Source: Synergistaceae bacterium (GTDB lineage: Bacteria > Synergistota > Synergistia > Synergistales > Synergistaceae). From it: DNA of 5,513 nucleotides. Of the stretch, positions 1-5,513 are shown piece after piece; within the stretch, counting starts at the first letter, position 1, and every line of letters begins with the position of its first letter. Both the position numbers and the translations under genes were made by a program. The notes beneath the pieces were generated by a model. That model saw only the letters and a list, made by a program, of their open reading frames with translations. It did not search any database and had not been told where the DNA came from. The stretch spans positions 1 through 5,513 of the forward strand of contig JAISWP010000035.1 of assembly GCA_031271065.1 (NCBI GenBank). The letters are read 5' to 3'.

Positions 1-513
1 GGAGAGGGCGATCGCTATTACGACGCGCTGTTTCATGCCCCCCGAGAACTGGTGCGGATACTCCCCGTACCGCTCGTCCGGTATGCCCACCATCTCCAAG
101 ATCCGCGCGGCCTTCTGGGCGGCCGCGGAGCGGCTCGTCTTTTCGTGTATCCTGAAACTCTCGGCTATCTGGTCGCCTACGGTCATGACAGGGTTTAGGG
201 ACGTCATCGGATCCTGGAAGATCATGGATATTTTCTCGCCCCTTATCGAACGGAGCCTGCTTTTGCCCATCTTGAGGAGATCCTGCCCCTCGAAGAGAAT
301 TTCCCCCGATTTCGTCACTCCCGCCGGATAAGGTATGAGCCCCATTATTTCGAGCGCGGTCGTTGTCTTTCCCGCTCCGGTCTCGCCGACGAAGCCAAGG
401 CTCTCCCCCCGTTTCATGGACAGCGTAAGAGAGTTCAGCGCGTGTACTGTCCCGAAATCGGAGTTGTAATCTACGGTAAGGTTCCTGATCTCCAGGATCG
501 TATCTTTTTCCAC
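1..513 (-). CDS. dppD: Dipeptide/oligopeptide ABC transporter ATP-binding protein, DppD/OppD type (partial, C-terminus outside window)
   Basis: This is the cytoplasmic ATPase subunit that powers peptide import through the two permeases encoded just upstream. I translated 171 codons from a GTG at 513 to the window edge with no stop. Visible motifs are Walker A GETGAGKT (residues 43-50), a Q-loop in FQDPMTSLNP (Gln100) and the ABC signature FSGGMKQR (156-163). The order and spacing fit OppD/DppD proteins, which are usually about 320-340 residues. Walker B, the H-loop and the C-terminal oligopeptide-transporter domain should lie left of the window. The start is chosen because GAGAG sits 7 nt upstream and the next in-frame ATG is residue 33, inside the fold. 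It follows the dppC stop by 19 nt, so one transcript is likely. The Dpp, Opp or nickel-type name cannot be settled without the binding protein; the family call is firm, the substrate is not. Confidence 0.93.
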   Translation of the reverse strand, partial: MEKDTILEIRNLTVDYNSDFGTVHALNSLTLSMKRGESLGFVGETGAGKTTTALEIMGLIPYPAGVTKSGEILFEGQDLLKMGKSRLRSIRGEKISMIFQDPMTSLNPVMTVGDQIAESFRIHEKTSRSAAAQKAARILEMVGIPDERYGEYPHQFSGGMKQRVVIAIALS

Positions 514-520
514 CTGATAA

Positions 521-525
521 CTCTC
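521..525 (-). promoter_or_regulatory. Ribosome binding site for the dppD-like GTG start
   Basis: GAGAG on the minus strand lies 7 nt before the GTG at 513 and supports that non-ATG start. It is part of a short tandem duplication, AGAGAGTT twice, that fills the 19-nt gap after the dppC-like stop codon, so two Shine-Dalgarno-like copies are present. Confidence 0.6.
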
Positions 526-532
526 TAACTCT

Positions 533-1414
533 CTAACGCCTGAACCTTGGGTCGAGCGCGTCGCGCAGACCGTCCCCGAGAATATTGAGCGCGAATATCG
601 TGATGACTATCGCAAGTCCCGGGAAAGCCGTCATGTGCCAGTATTCGCGGATGTACTGACGCGCGCTGGCAAGCATGGAACCCCACTCGGGAGTCGGCGG
701 CTGTATGCCGAGCCCCAGGAAACTCAGCGACGAGGCTGAGAGTATGGCGCCCGCCATGCCAAGCGTCGCCTGGACTATTATAGGCGCCATGCAGTTGGGC
801 AGAACGTGCCTGAAGATTATGCGCCTGTCCGAAGCGCCTATGCACTGCGCCGCCTCTATGTACTCCTGCCCCTTTATCGTAAGCACCGACGCGCGGACGA
901 CGCGTGAATACCCCGGAATGTCGGCTATGGCTATTGCTATGACCATGTTTATCAGCCCCGGCTTGAGCGTGGCCGCGAGTGAGATGGCGAGGAGCATTCC
1001 CGGAATGGCCATGAGAATGTCCATCACCCTCATGATGGAGTTGTCTATCTTGTTTCCGTAATACCCTGAAACGGCCCCCAGTATGCCGCCGGCGATAATG
1101 GCCGTTATGATGGAGGAAAACCCGACGAGGAGCGATATCCGGCTTCCGTATATTATCCTGGACAGGATGTCGCGCCCGAAGTTGTCCGTGCCGAACGGAT
1201 GCGCGGGGCTCGGCGGCTGGAACAGGTTGTCATAATCCTGCGCGCTGTATGAGTAGGGCGCTATGGCGCCCGCAAAGACGGCGCTTATCACCAGCAGCGT
1301 CAGGACGACCAGGGAAAACATCGCCGCCCTGTTTCGCCGCAGGCGTTTCCACGCGTCGCTCCAAAAACCGGTTTTCCTGTTAACTTTGCGGTTTTGTGCG
1401 GACAATATCGTCAT
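533..1414 (-). CDS. dppC: Dipeptide/oligopeptide ABC transporter permease, DppC/OppC type
   Basis: Inner-membrane permease that pairs with the DppB-like protein to form the translocation channel. At 293 residues it has normal family length. A basic cytoplasmic N-terminus with WKRLRRNR (about 22-29) is followed by membrane segment 1 (about 31-53). The family motif HPFGTDNFGRD (72-82) comes next, then further membrane segments near 95-117, 136-150, 210-232 and 262-280. The EAA loop that docks the ATPase starts at EYIEAAQCIGAS (184-195) and runs to HVLPN (203-207). The conserved LSFLGLGIQPPTPEWG (230-245) and the C-terminal DGLRDALDPR (281-290) are also present. The start codon overlaps the dppB-like stop in an ATGA (1411-1414). 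With no strong Shine-Dalgarno in front, translation is probably coupled to dppB. Substrate class is inferred from family only. Confidence 0.95.
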   Translation of the reverse strand: MTILSAQNRKVNRKTGFWSDAWKRLRRNRAAMFSLVVLTLLVISAVFAGAIAPYSYSAQDYDNLFQPPSPAHPFGTDNFGRDILSRIIYGSRISLLVGFSSIITAIIAGGILGAVSGYYGNKIDNSIMRVMDILMAIPGMLLAISLAATLKPGLINMVIAIAIADIPGYSRVVRASVLTIKGQEYIEAAQCIGASDRRIIFRHVLPNCMAPIIVQATLGMAGAILSASSLSFLGLGIQPPTPEWGSMLASARQYIREYWHMTAFPGLAIVITIFALNILGDGLRDALDPRFRR

Positions 1415-2346
1415 TCCGACTTAAAACGCGATTTGATTCTAGGGTCGATGAAACCGTACAAAATGTCCACGGCGAGGTTCACCAGGCTGAAGGAGAGGGC
1501 CAGGAGCAGGACTCCGCCCTGCACTACCGGGTTGTCCCGGCTCTTTATGCTGTCGATGATGTACTTTCCGGTCCCTGGTATCGCAAACACAGACTCTATC
1601 AATATCGACCCTCCCAAAAGCACTCCAAACTGCAGTCCGGCCACGGTGACGACCGGGATCATGGCGTTTCTCATCGCGTGGACGAGTATGACCGCCCACT
1701 CTTTCTGTCCCTTTGCTCTGGCGGTGCGTATGTAGTCCTGCCTTATGACCTCGAGCATACTTGACCGGGTCATCCGCATGATCGTGGCGGCGCTGTGGGT
1801 GCCGAGCGTAAAGGAGGGAAGTATCCAATACCGCCAGCCATAGGACCCGGAGGCGGGAAGCCACCCCAGAAAAACGGAGAAGATGATGACGTACATCAGC
1901 CCGGCCCAGAAGGTGGGCATGGATACGCCGATCAGAGCCGCGGAGGTGGCCAGTTTGTCGAAAATCGAATACTGCCGCGTGGCCGAGATGATGCCTGTCG
2001 AGACCCCCAGGAGCACGGAAATGGAAACGCTGAGCACCGCGAGTTTCAAGGTAGTGGGAAATCGCGTGAGCAGCTCGCTTATCACCGGTTTGCGGGTATT
2101 GTATGACATGCCGAAGTCAAAGCGCGTAATGACATTCTTCACGTACCTGAAGAGCTGAACGACATAAGAATCATCGAGCCCCAGCTCCCCGCGCACCTGC
2201 GCCACCGCTTCGGGTTTCGCTCCCTCTCCCAGTATCATCCGGGCCGGATCTCCCGGCGTCATATACATTATTGTAAAGACTATCACCATGACTCCCAGCA
2301 GAACCGGCGCCATCATCAGCAGACGGTGGAGAATGTACCTCGCCAT
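1411..2346 (-). CDS. dppB: Dipeptide/oligopeptide ABC transporter permease, DppB/OppB type
   Basis: First gene of the transporter block and the partner permease to the DppC-like protein. Its 311 residues match the family. Membrane segment 1 spans about 9-29 and is followed by the hallmark PGDPA (31-35). A periplasmic region with LGLDDSYVVQLFRYV (55-69) and FGMSY (78-82) comes next. Further hydrophobic segments lie near 100-122, 135-159, 230-250 and 275-297. The EAA loop begins DYIRTARAKG (204-213) and ends near RNAMIPV (226-232). The signature ESVFAIPGTGKYIIDSI (251-267) and the terminal GFIDPRIK (298-305) confirm the family. The ATG at 2346 has AGAGAGG 7 nt upstream. Nearest relatives could equally be annotated as Opp, Gsi or nickel importers; the transport substrate cannot be read from the permease. 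Confidence 0.95.
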   Translation of the reverse strand: MARYILHRLLMMAPVLLGVMVIVFTIMYMTPGDPARMILGEGAKPEAVAQVRGELGLDDSYVVQLFRYVKNVITRFDFGMSYNTRKPVISELLTRFPTTLKLAVLSVSISVLLGVSTGIISATRQYSIFDKLATSAALIGVSMPTFWAGLMYVIIFSVFLGWLPASGSYGWRYWILPSFTLGTHSAATIMRMTRSSMLEVIRQDYIRTARAKGQKEWAVILVHAMRNAMIPVVTVAGLQFGVLLGGSILIESVFAIPGTGKYIIDSIKSRDNPVVQGGVLLLALSFSLVNLAVDILYGFIDPRIKSRFKSE

Positions 2347-2353
2347 ATACGGA

Positions 2354-2360
2354 CCTCTCT
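2354..2360 (-). promoter_or_regulatory. Ribosome binding site of the dppB-like gene
   Basis: AGAGAGG on the minus strand, 7 nt before the ATG at 2346, is a good Shine-Dalgarno match and fixes this start. It lies about 20 nt downstream of the predicted transcription start. Confidence 0.65.
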
Positions 2361-2385
2361 TCTTGCTTACCGCGATGCGTTACTG

Positions 2386-2415
2386 ATTATAACCCAAACT
2401 CATTTTCTGTGTGCG
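2386..2415 (-). promoter_or_regulatory. Candidate sigma-70-type promoter for the dpp-like genes
   Basis: A perfect TATAAT (-10) reads leftward at 2391-2386. With an 18-nt spacer, the -35 would be CGCACA (2415-2410), only 3 of 6 matches to TTGACA. Transcription would start near 2379, leaving a leader of about 30 nt with the ribosome site inside it. The box lies in the 134-bp gap after the aminotransferase gene, so the transporter could be transcribed on its own as well as by readthrough. The -10 is seen directly; promoter function is inferred, and the weak -35 suggests either an activator or modest strength. Confidence 0.45.
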
Positions 2416-2455
2416 AGGTTTGAGATATATTCGAACGAAACTACCTTGAAAACTT

Positions 2456-2479
2456 CGGGGCGTTTTGCGCTGGGCCCCG
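2456..2479 (-). terminator. Possible weak hairpin terminator after the aminotransferase gene
   Basis: Immediately after the aminotransferase stop, CGGGGC (2479-2474) and GCCCCG (2461-2456) can pair as a 6-bp stem with a 12-nt loop on the leftward transcript. It is followed by AAGTTTTC rather than a proper U-tract, so it may only attenuate readthrough into dppB. Confidence 0.3.
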
Positions 2480-2480
2480 G

Positions 2481-3704
2481 TCACGCTATGCCGCGTTCCG
2501 CCGCTATCTGCGCAAGCACGGCGCTTATTCTCTCGAAACGCAGCAGCGCGTCAGACTCCTCCGTGAAGCAGGCTGTGACTACACGGATAAAGCCCTCGCC
2601 CTGCGCTCCGTACTGTGAACCGGGGTTGACCAGGATATTGGCGCCGCGTTTTATCCTGTCCGCGACCTCTTCACTCGTTCCCAGGGCGCTCACGTCGAGC
2701 CAGCTCAGTATGCCGCTTTCGCTCATTGCCGTCCGGACGCCTGGCGTCGAGCTAAATATCCTGTGCGCGGCCCTCCTCCTGGCCTCGAGCTTCTCGAAGT
2801 TCCGCGCGAGGTGAGTATCGTCCTCCAGCGCCGTTACGGCGGCTAACGACGACAGCGTGCAGGCGGCGCCGAGGATATTCACCGCGCCGCCGTAAAGCGT
2901 GTCCATGATCCGGTCATCCGAGACGATATACCCTATCCTGAGACCGCTCAGGCCGATCCCCTTTGAAATAGAGCATACGGTCAGCGTCCGTTCCCACATG
3001 CCCGGGAGGGTGCATGGGCTGACGAATTCCACCCCGTCGAAGACGTGGTCCTCGAAAGCCTGATCCGAGACGAGTATGAGGTCATTTTCGACTATGAATT
3101 CGCAGAGGATTTCCAGATTTTCCCTCCTGAATACGGTGGTAGTAGGGTTGTTCGGGTGCGTTATGAGCACCATTTTCGTCCTGTCGGACATCCGCGTTTT
3201 GAACTCCTCGATTTTTGGCTGGTAATTGTCTTTAAACGAGAGAGGGACTGGAACAGCCTTCCCTCCAAGGAGTTTCGGGTTCATGAAGTTGCTCGGATAG
3301 CTGGGGTCGGGGACGAGCACTTCGTCACCGTCGGAGATAAAAGGCATCATGGAGTAGATGAGCCCGCTGTCGGAGCCGGGCGTGACTATGACGTTGCGGT
3401 TCGGGTTTATCGGGATCCCCGTACGTTTCGATACCACGCGCGCTATCGTTTCTCTCAGTTGGGGCATCCCTATCGGAGCTGTGTAATGGGCGGCATATCC
3501 ATCCTCTATGGCCTTCAGCAGTGTTTCCTTGACGGAGCGCGGCAATGAGGGGTCGGGGTAGAAGGGGTCCGCCCACGCCATTATCTCTCCGCCCCGCGCC
3601 GCAAAATTCGAAGCTCCCTCGCCGACGTCGGCTTTAGCGACGCTCTCGAATAAACCGCCCCGCACGCCCCTGAAACGGTCGTTTATTTTAGTTTCAATAC
3701 CCAT
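2481..3704 (-). CDS. PLP-dependent aminotransferase, class I/II (fold type I, aspartate aminotransferase superfamily), substrate unknown
   Basis: A cytoplasmic enzyme expected to move an amino group between an amino acid and a 2-oxoacid. At 407 residues it has normal length. Motifs in order: HYTAPIGMPQLR (73-84; Tyr74 aligns with AspAT Tyr70), VTPGSDSG (107-114, phosphate-binding loop), PDPSYPSN (132-139), HPNNPT (183-188; Asn186 contacts the PLP ring oxygen), SDQAFEDHVFDG (213-224; Asp214 faces the pyridine nitrogen), SISKGIGLSGLRIGY (245-259; Lys248 forms the Schiff base) and FIRVV (372-376; Arg374 binds the substrate carboxylate). Oddly, the residue three after Asp214, normally the Tyr that hydrogen-bonds PLP O3', is Phe217. 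The ATG at 3704 is the first start after an in-frame stop; its GGGAG lies 13 nt upstream, which is long. The gene sits upstream of the peptide importer and is divergent from dpaL, suggesting amino-acid catabolism. A C-S lyase or decarboxylase of the same fold cannot be excluded. Confidence 0.88.
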   Translation of the reverse strand: MGIETKINDRFRGVRGGLFESVAKADVGEGASNFAARGGEIMAWADPFYPDPSLPRSVKETLLKAIEDGYAAHYTAPIGMPQLRETIARVVSKRTGIPINPNRNVIVTPGSDSGLIYSMMPFISDGDEVLVPDPSYPSNFMNPKLLGGKAVPVPLSFKDNYQPKIEEFKTRMSDRTKMVLITHPNNPTTTVFRRENLEILCEFIVENDLILVSDQAFEDHVFDGVEFVSPCTLPGMWERTLTVCSISKGIGLSGLRIGYIVSDDRIMDTLYGGAVNILGAACTLSSLAAVTALEDDTHLARNFEKLEARRRAAHRIFSSTPGVRTAMSESGILSWLDVSALGTSEEVADRIKRGANILVNPGSQYGAQGEGFIRVVTACFTEESDALLRFERISAVLAQIAAERGIA

Positions 3705-3884
3705 GCTTTAAAAAATACTCCCGGCTGCATTGCGCTCTCTGGAAACATTTCATGACATCCATAAGATTCATTCCTTTTCCGTTATATGGTTTTCCGCATC
3801 GTTTATCTCGAAAATTTCAATTCATTATCGCAAATTTTGTTTCATGAAGCAACTCCGCGGTTATCATTGATTATGAAAAAGAAC

Positions 3885-3897
3885 GATCGATTCGATC
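3885..3897. promoter_or_regulatory. Perfect 13-bp palindrome, candidate operator
   Basis: GATCGA-T-TCGATC is a perfect 6-1-6 inverted repeat located between the two divergent genes, about 80 bp upstream of the dpaL -35 box. Additional CGAT motifs flank it (one at 3901-3905 within ACGATCC). The symmetry is typical of dimeric regulator sites, but no regulator gene is in the window and the motif is not one I can assign to a family. GATC-rich palindromes can also arise by chance. Confidence 0.35.
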
Positions 3898-3976
3898 TAT
3901 ACGATCCAAACAAAAATCTTTAGTTTCTCTGACCTGCGGATTTGGGATGTGACAGAATACGGCGCTGCGCGGCCGA

Positions 3977-4004
3977 TTGACATCAAAACAGGCAGGCGTA
4001 TTAT
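3977..4004 (+). promoter_or_regulatory. Strong sigma-70-type promoter for dpaL
   Basis: A perfect TTGACA (3977-3982) is followed after 16 nt by TATTAT (3999-4004, 5 of 6 matches to TATAAT) within an AT-rich run. The predicted start is near 4011, giving a leader of about 37 nt ending in the dpaL ribosome site. This is the best promoter match in the window and suggests substantial expression of dpaL unless repressed. Confidence 0.7.
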
Positions 4005-4029
4005 ATAAATACCTGAAATAAGAGGGGGA

Positions 4030-4038
4030 GGGGGAGGG
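4030..4038 (+). promoter_or_regulatory. Extended purine-rich ribosome binding site of dpaL
   Basis: GGGGGAGGG ends 9 nt before the ATG at 4048. It is part of a longer run of three G-tracts (4024-4028, 4030-4034, 4036-4038) separated by single A residues. The run gives several registers of Shine-Dalgarno pairing and supports the ATG at 4048 over the in-frame ATG at 4066. Confidence 0.7.
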
Positions 4039-4047
4039 AAAAACTTT

Positions 4048-5394
4048 ATGAATAAAGACAGCGGAATGGACCGGGACGAAAAGGTCCTTTGGATACTGAA
4101 CGAGGGGACGAAGTATTTCAGGGACCACGCGGCGGACGTGTCCGCGTTCGGAGAGGACGAAACGGAGGCCGCCCGCAGATTTCACTCCACCGTACCGGGG
4201 TACGGACCGACGCCTCTTTGGAGCCTGCCGCATCTGGCGGAGATGCTCGGCGTCAGGGGGATCTACATCAAGGACGAATCGTACCGCTTCGGCCTCAACG
4301 CGTTCAAGGCGCTCGGGGCCTCCTACGCGATAGCGAAATACCTCTCGTCCCGGCTGGGGAAGGAGATATCCGAACTGTCGTATGAGACGCTGATCGGGGA
4401 CGCGGTGCGGGACGCTCTGGGCGAGGTCACTTTCGCGTCCGCGACGGACGGGAACCACGGCAGAGCGGTGGCCTGGACGGCGCGCATACTGCGTCAGAAC
4501 GCCGTCATCTATATGCCGAAGGGATCGTCGAGGCGGCGTTACGACGCGATAGCCGCCGAGGGGGCACATGTCACGATACTGGATGTCAATTACGATGAAT
4601 CTGTGCGGATAGCCGCCGCCGAAGCCGAAAAGAATGGATGGGTCGTAGTGCAGGACACCTCGCGGACCGGTTGCGAGGATATCCCTATGTGGATAATGCA
4701 GGGCTACGGGACTATGCCGTGCGAAGCGATGGAGCAGCTTCACGCCTCGGGCGCCCCGGAACCCACGCACGTATTCGTCCAGGCCGGCGTGGGTTCATAC
4801 GCGGGGGCCGTGCAGGGTTTCTTCCGCGCGCGCTTCGGCGGGTCGTGCCCCAGAGTCGTGGTGGCGGAAGCCAGCAAGGCTGCCTGTTTCTACCGTTCCG
4901 CGTCAGCGGGTGACGGAAATCCGCACATTGTGACAGGGGACCTCGATACGATAATGGCGGGCCTTGCGTGCGGCGAGCCCAACCCCGCGGCGTTCGGAAT
5001 ACTGCGGGATCACGCCTCGGCTTTCGTATCCTGCCCCGACTATGTGTCGGCTCGCGGAATGAGGATGCTGGGCAATCCGCTCACCGGAGACCCTTTCATC
5101 CGTTCGGGGGAGTCAGGAGCGGTCACCGCCGGTCTTTTGGCGTTCATAATGGGCGGACACGCGCCGGGATTCCGTGAGGCGCTGAAGCTGGGAAGAGATT
5201 CGACGATCCTGATGTTCAGTACGGAGGGCGATACCGACCCCGTCCGTTACCGCAGCGCGGTGTGGGACGGCGAGTTCCCGTCTTTCGGCGCGTACGGCGG
5301 CGAAGGGAGGGGCCGGACGCGCAGTGCGCGCCCCTACAATTCATTATTCCACGACCATGTCATACGAAACGCGGGGGCGGGCCGTTGCAATTAA
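4048..5394 (+). CDS. dpaL: Diaminopropionate ammonia-lyase (PLP, fold type II) with repeat-derived C-terminal tail
   Basis: Cytoplasmic enzyme that converts 2,3-diaminopropionate to pyruvate and two ammonia. Recognised by KDESYRFGLNAFKALG (75-90), ATDGNHGRAVAW (132-143), YMPKGSS (155-161), VVQDT (200-204), IMQGYGTMPCEA (216-227), the glycine-rich QAGVGSYAG (245-253), TIMAGLACGEPNP (301-313), SGESGAV (353-359) and STEGDTD (391-397). Lys87 is the PLP lysine; Asp134 and Asp203 match the catalytic aspartates Asp120 and Asp189 of the Escherichia coli enzyme (YgeX/DpaL), so it should be active. E. coli DpaL has about 398 residues and ends soon after its VVWEG; here the matching AVWDG is at 404-408 but the frame continues to 448. 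The extra 37 or so residues are Arg/Gly-rich, then encoded by tandem-repeat DNA, with the stop inside the first 52-bp unit. Transcribed divergently from the aminotransferase gene. Function is confident; the tail is probably an add-on. Confidence 0.95.
   Translation: MNKDSGMDRDEKVLWILNEGTKYFRDHAADVSAFGEDETEAARRFHSTVPGYGPTPLWSLPHLAEMLGVRGIYIKDESYRFGLNAFKALGASYAIAKYLSSRLGKEISELSYETLIGDAVRDALGEVTFASATDGNHGRAVAWTARILRQNAVIYMPKGSSRRRYDAIAAEGAHVTILDVNYDESVRIAAAEAEKNGWVVVQDTSRTGCEDIPMWIMQGYGTMPCEAMEQLHASGAPEPTHVFVQAGVGSYAGAVQGFFRARFGGSCPRVVVAEASKAACFYRSASAGDGNPHIVTGDLDTIMAGLACGEPNPAAFGILRDHASAFVSCPDYVSARGMRMLGNPLTGDPFIRSGESGAVTAGLLAFIMGGHAPGFREALKLGRDSTILMFSTEGDTDPVRYRSAVWDGEFPSFGAYGGEGRGRTRSARPYNSLFHDHVIRNAGAGRCN
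5318..5330. repeat. GC-rich palindrome at the left edge of the repeat region
   Basis: CGCGCA-G-TGCGCG is a perfect 6-1-6 inverted repeat, followed by CCCCTACAATTCATT. It resembles dispersed intergenic hairpin repeats found in many GC-rich bacteria. It lies inside the dpaL reading frame, around codons 424-428. As RNA it would form a stable hairpin but lacks a T-tract, so I do not call it a terminator. Confidence 0.6.
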
Positions 5395-5513
5395 ATTATT
5401 CCACGACCATGTCATACGGGACGCGGGGGCGCGCCGTTGCAATTAAATTATTCCACGGCGGTGTCATTACGAAACGCGTGCGGACGGGCGGGGGCGTCCA
5501 TGCAATTCATTAT
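5349..5513. repeat. 52-bp tandem repeats with a diverged third unit, running off the window
   Basis: Unit 1 (5349-5400) and unit 2 (5401-5452) are the same length and differ at only three positions (49 of 52 identical). Each begins CCACGACCATGTCATACG, has a G-rich core and ends TGCAATTAAATTATT. A third, longer unit (5453-5513) starts CCACGGCGGTGTCATTACG and contains GGACG/CGTCC arms around a G-rich core. It ends TGCAATTCATTAT at the window edge. The DNA just before unit 1 (5337-5348, CAATTCATTATT) matches the unit end, so a partial earlier copy probably precedes it. No unique spacers separate the units, so this is not a CRISPR array. The dpaL stop codon is at 5392-5394 inside unit 1. It may be a local expansion of a dispersed intergenic repeat family. 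Confidence 0.85.

Larger units (their letters stand above)
3705..4047. other. Divergent AT-rich intergenic region between the aminotransferase gene and dpaL
   Basis: This 343-bp stretch has no credible gene. It is clearly more AT-rich than the flanking coding DNA, especially 3740-3930. It holds a strong rightward promoter (3977-4004) and a 13-bp palindrome (3885-3897), listed separately. Smaller elements are the 8-bp direct repeat TTTCATGA at 3748-3755 and 3840-3847 (the second overlapping the palindrome TTCATGAA, 3841-3848) and the inverted pair AAAATTT/AAATTTT at 3811-3817 and 3832-3838. For the leftward aminotransferase I see no strong promoter: the best -10-like box is TATAAC (3786-3781) with a poor GAGATA (3809-3804) 17 nt upstream. 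That would leave a leader of roughly 70 nt. No riboswitch or RNA gene was recognised. Confidence 0.7.

Noticed and set aside
35..331. Rightward open frame of 98 codons near the left edge
   Set aside because: It runs opposite the conserved Q-loop and signature region of the DppD-like ATPase and is a shadow frame.
3045..3548. Rightward open frame of 167 codons inside the aminotransferase gene
   Set aside because: It is the complement of conserved aminotransferase codons and shows no domain or convincing ribosome site of its own.
3948..3952. CRP/FNR-like half-site TGTGA upstream of the dpaL promoter
   Set aside because: The matching TCACA half is absent at the required spacing, so it is no better than chance.
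3705..4047. Riboswitch or small RNA in the intergenic region
   Set aside because: No recognisable aptamer core or strong multi-stem structure was found by eye, and the predicted dpaL leader is only about 37 nt.
3871..4770. Long leftward open frame of 299 codons opposite dpaL
   Set aside because: It is antisense to a clearly conserved enzyme, is rich in Arg, His and Pro as expected from a GC-rich shadow frame, and shows no recognisable domain.
5318..5348. Rho-independent terminator of dpaL
   Set aside because: The palindrome lies inside the reading frame and is followed by CCCCTACAATTC, without a T-tract.
5349..5513. CRISPR array
   Set aside because: The 52-bp units abut one another with no unique spacers, only two are nearly identical, and no cas gene is present.

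Overview
The window looks like part of a chromosome from an anaerobic, amino-acid- and peptide-using bacterium. Coding DNA is GC-rich, but ATA (Ile) and AGG (Arg) codons are common. The gene content (peptide ABC transporter, PLP aminotransferase, diaminopropionate ammonia-lyase) would fit an amino-acid fermenter such as a member of the Synergistota. That assignment is inference from content and codon flavour, not a marker-gene result.

Layout: positions 3704 down to 1 form a leftward block. It starts with a 407-residue fold-type I PLP aminotransferase (2481-3704). After a 134-bp gap with its own promoter-like sequence come three tightly packed genes of a dipeptide/oligopeptide ABC importer: permease DppB-like (1411-2346), permease DppC-like (533-1414, overlapping dppB by 4 bp) and ATPase DppD-like (1-513, cut by the window edge after 171 codons). 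No substrate-binding protein is visible; it and any second ATPase (DppF-like) would have to lie left of the window or elsewhere.

Positions 3705-4047 are an AT-rich divergent intergenic region. It carries a perfect TTGACA -35 with a good -10 for the rightward gene, a perfect 13-bp palindrome (3885-3897), and smaller repeats. Rightward from it runs dpaL (4048-5394), a diaminopropionate ammonia-lyase with all expected catalytic residues. This enzyme converts 2,3-diaminopropionate to pyruvate and ammonia.

From about 5305 to the right edge the DNA is repeat-like: a GC-rich palindrome, then near-identical 52-bp tandem units and a diverged third unit. The dpaL frame runs into this repeat DNA and stops inside its first unit, giving a C-terminal tail of about 37 residues beyond the usual end of the family.

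Working model (inference): peptides or amino-acid derivatives enter through the Dpp-type importer, and the aminotransferase and ammonia-lyase feed amino acids into central metabolism. The shared divergent promoter region suggests, but does not prove, co-regulation. I see no clear new defence or mobile system here; the repeat-derived dpaL tail and the atypical aminotransferase active site are the points most worth checking.
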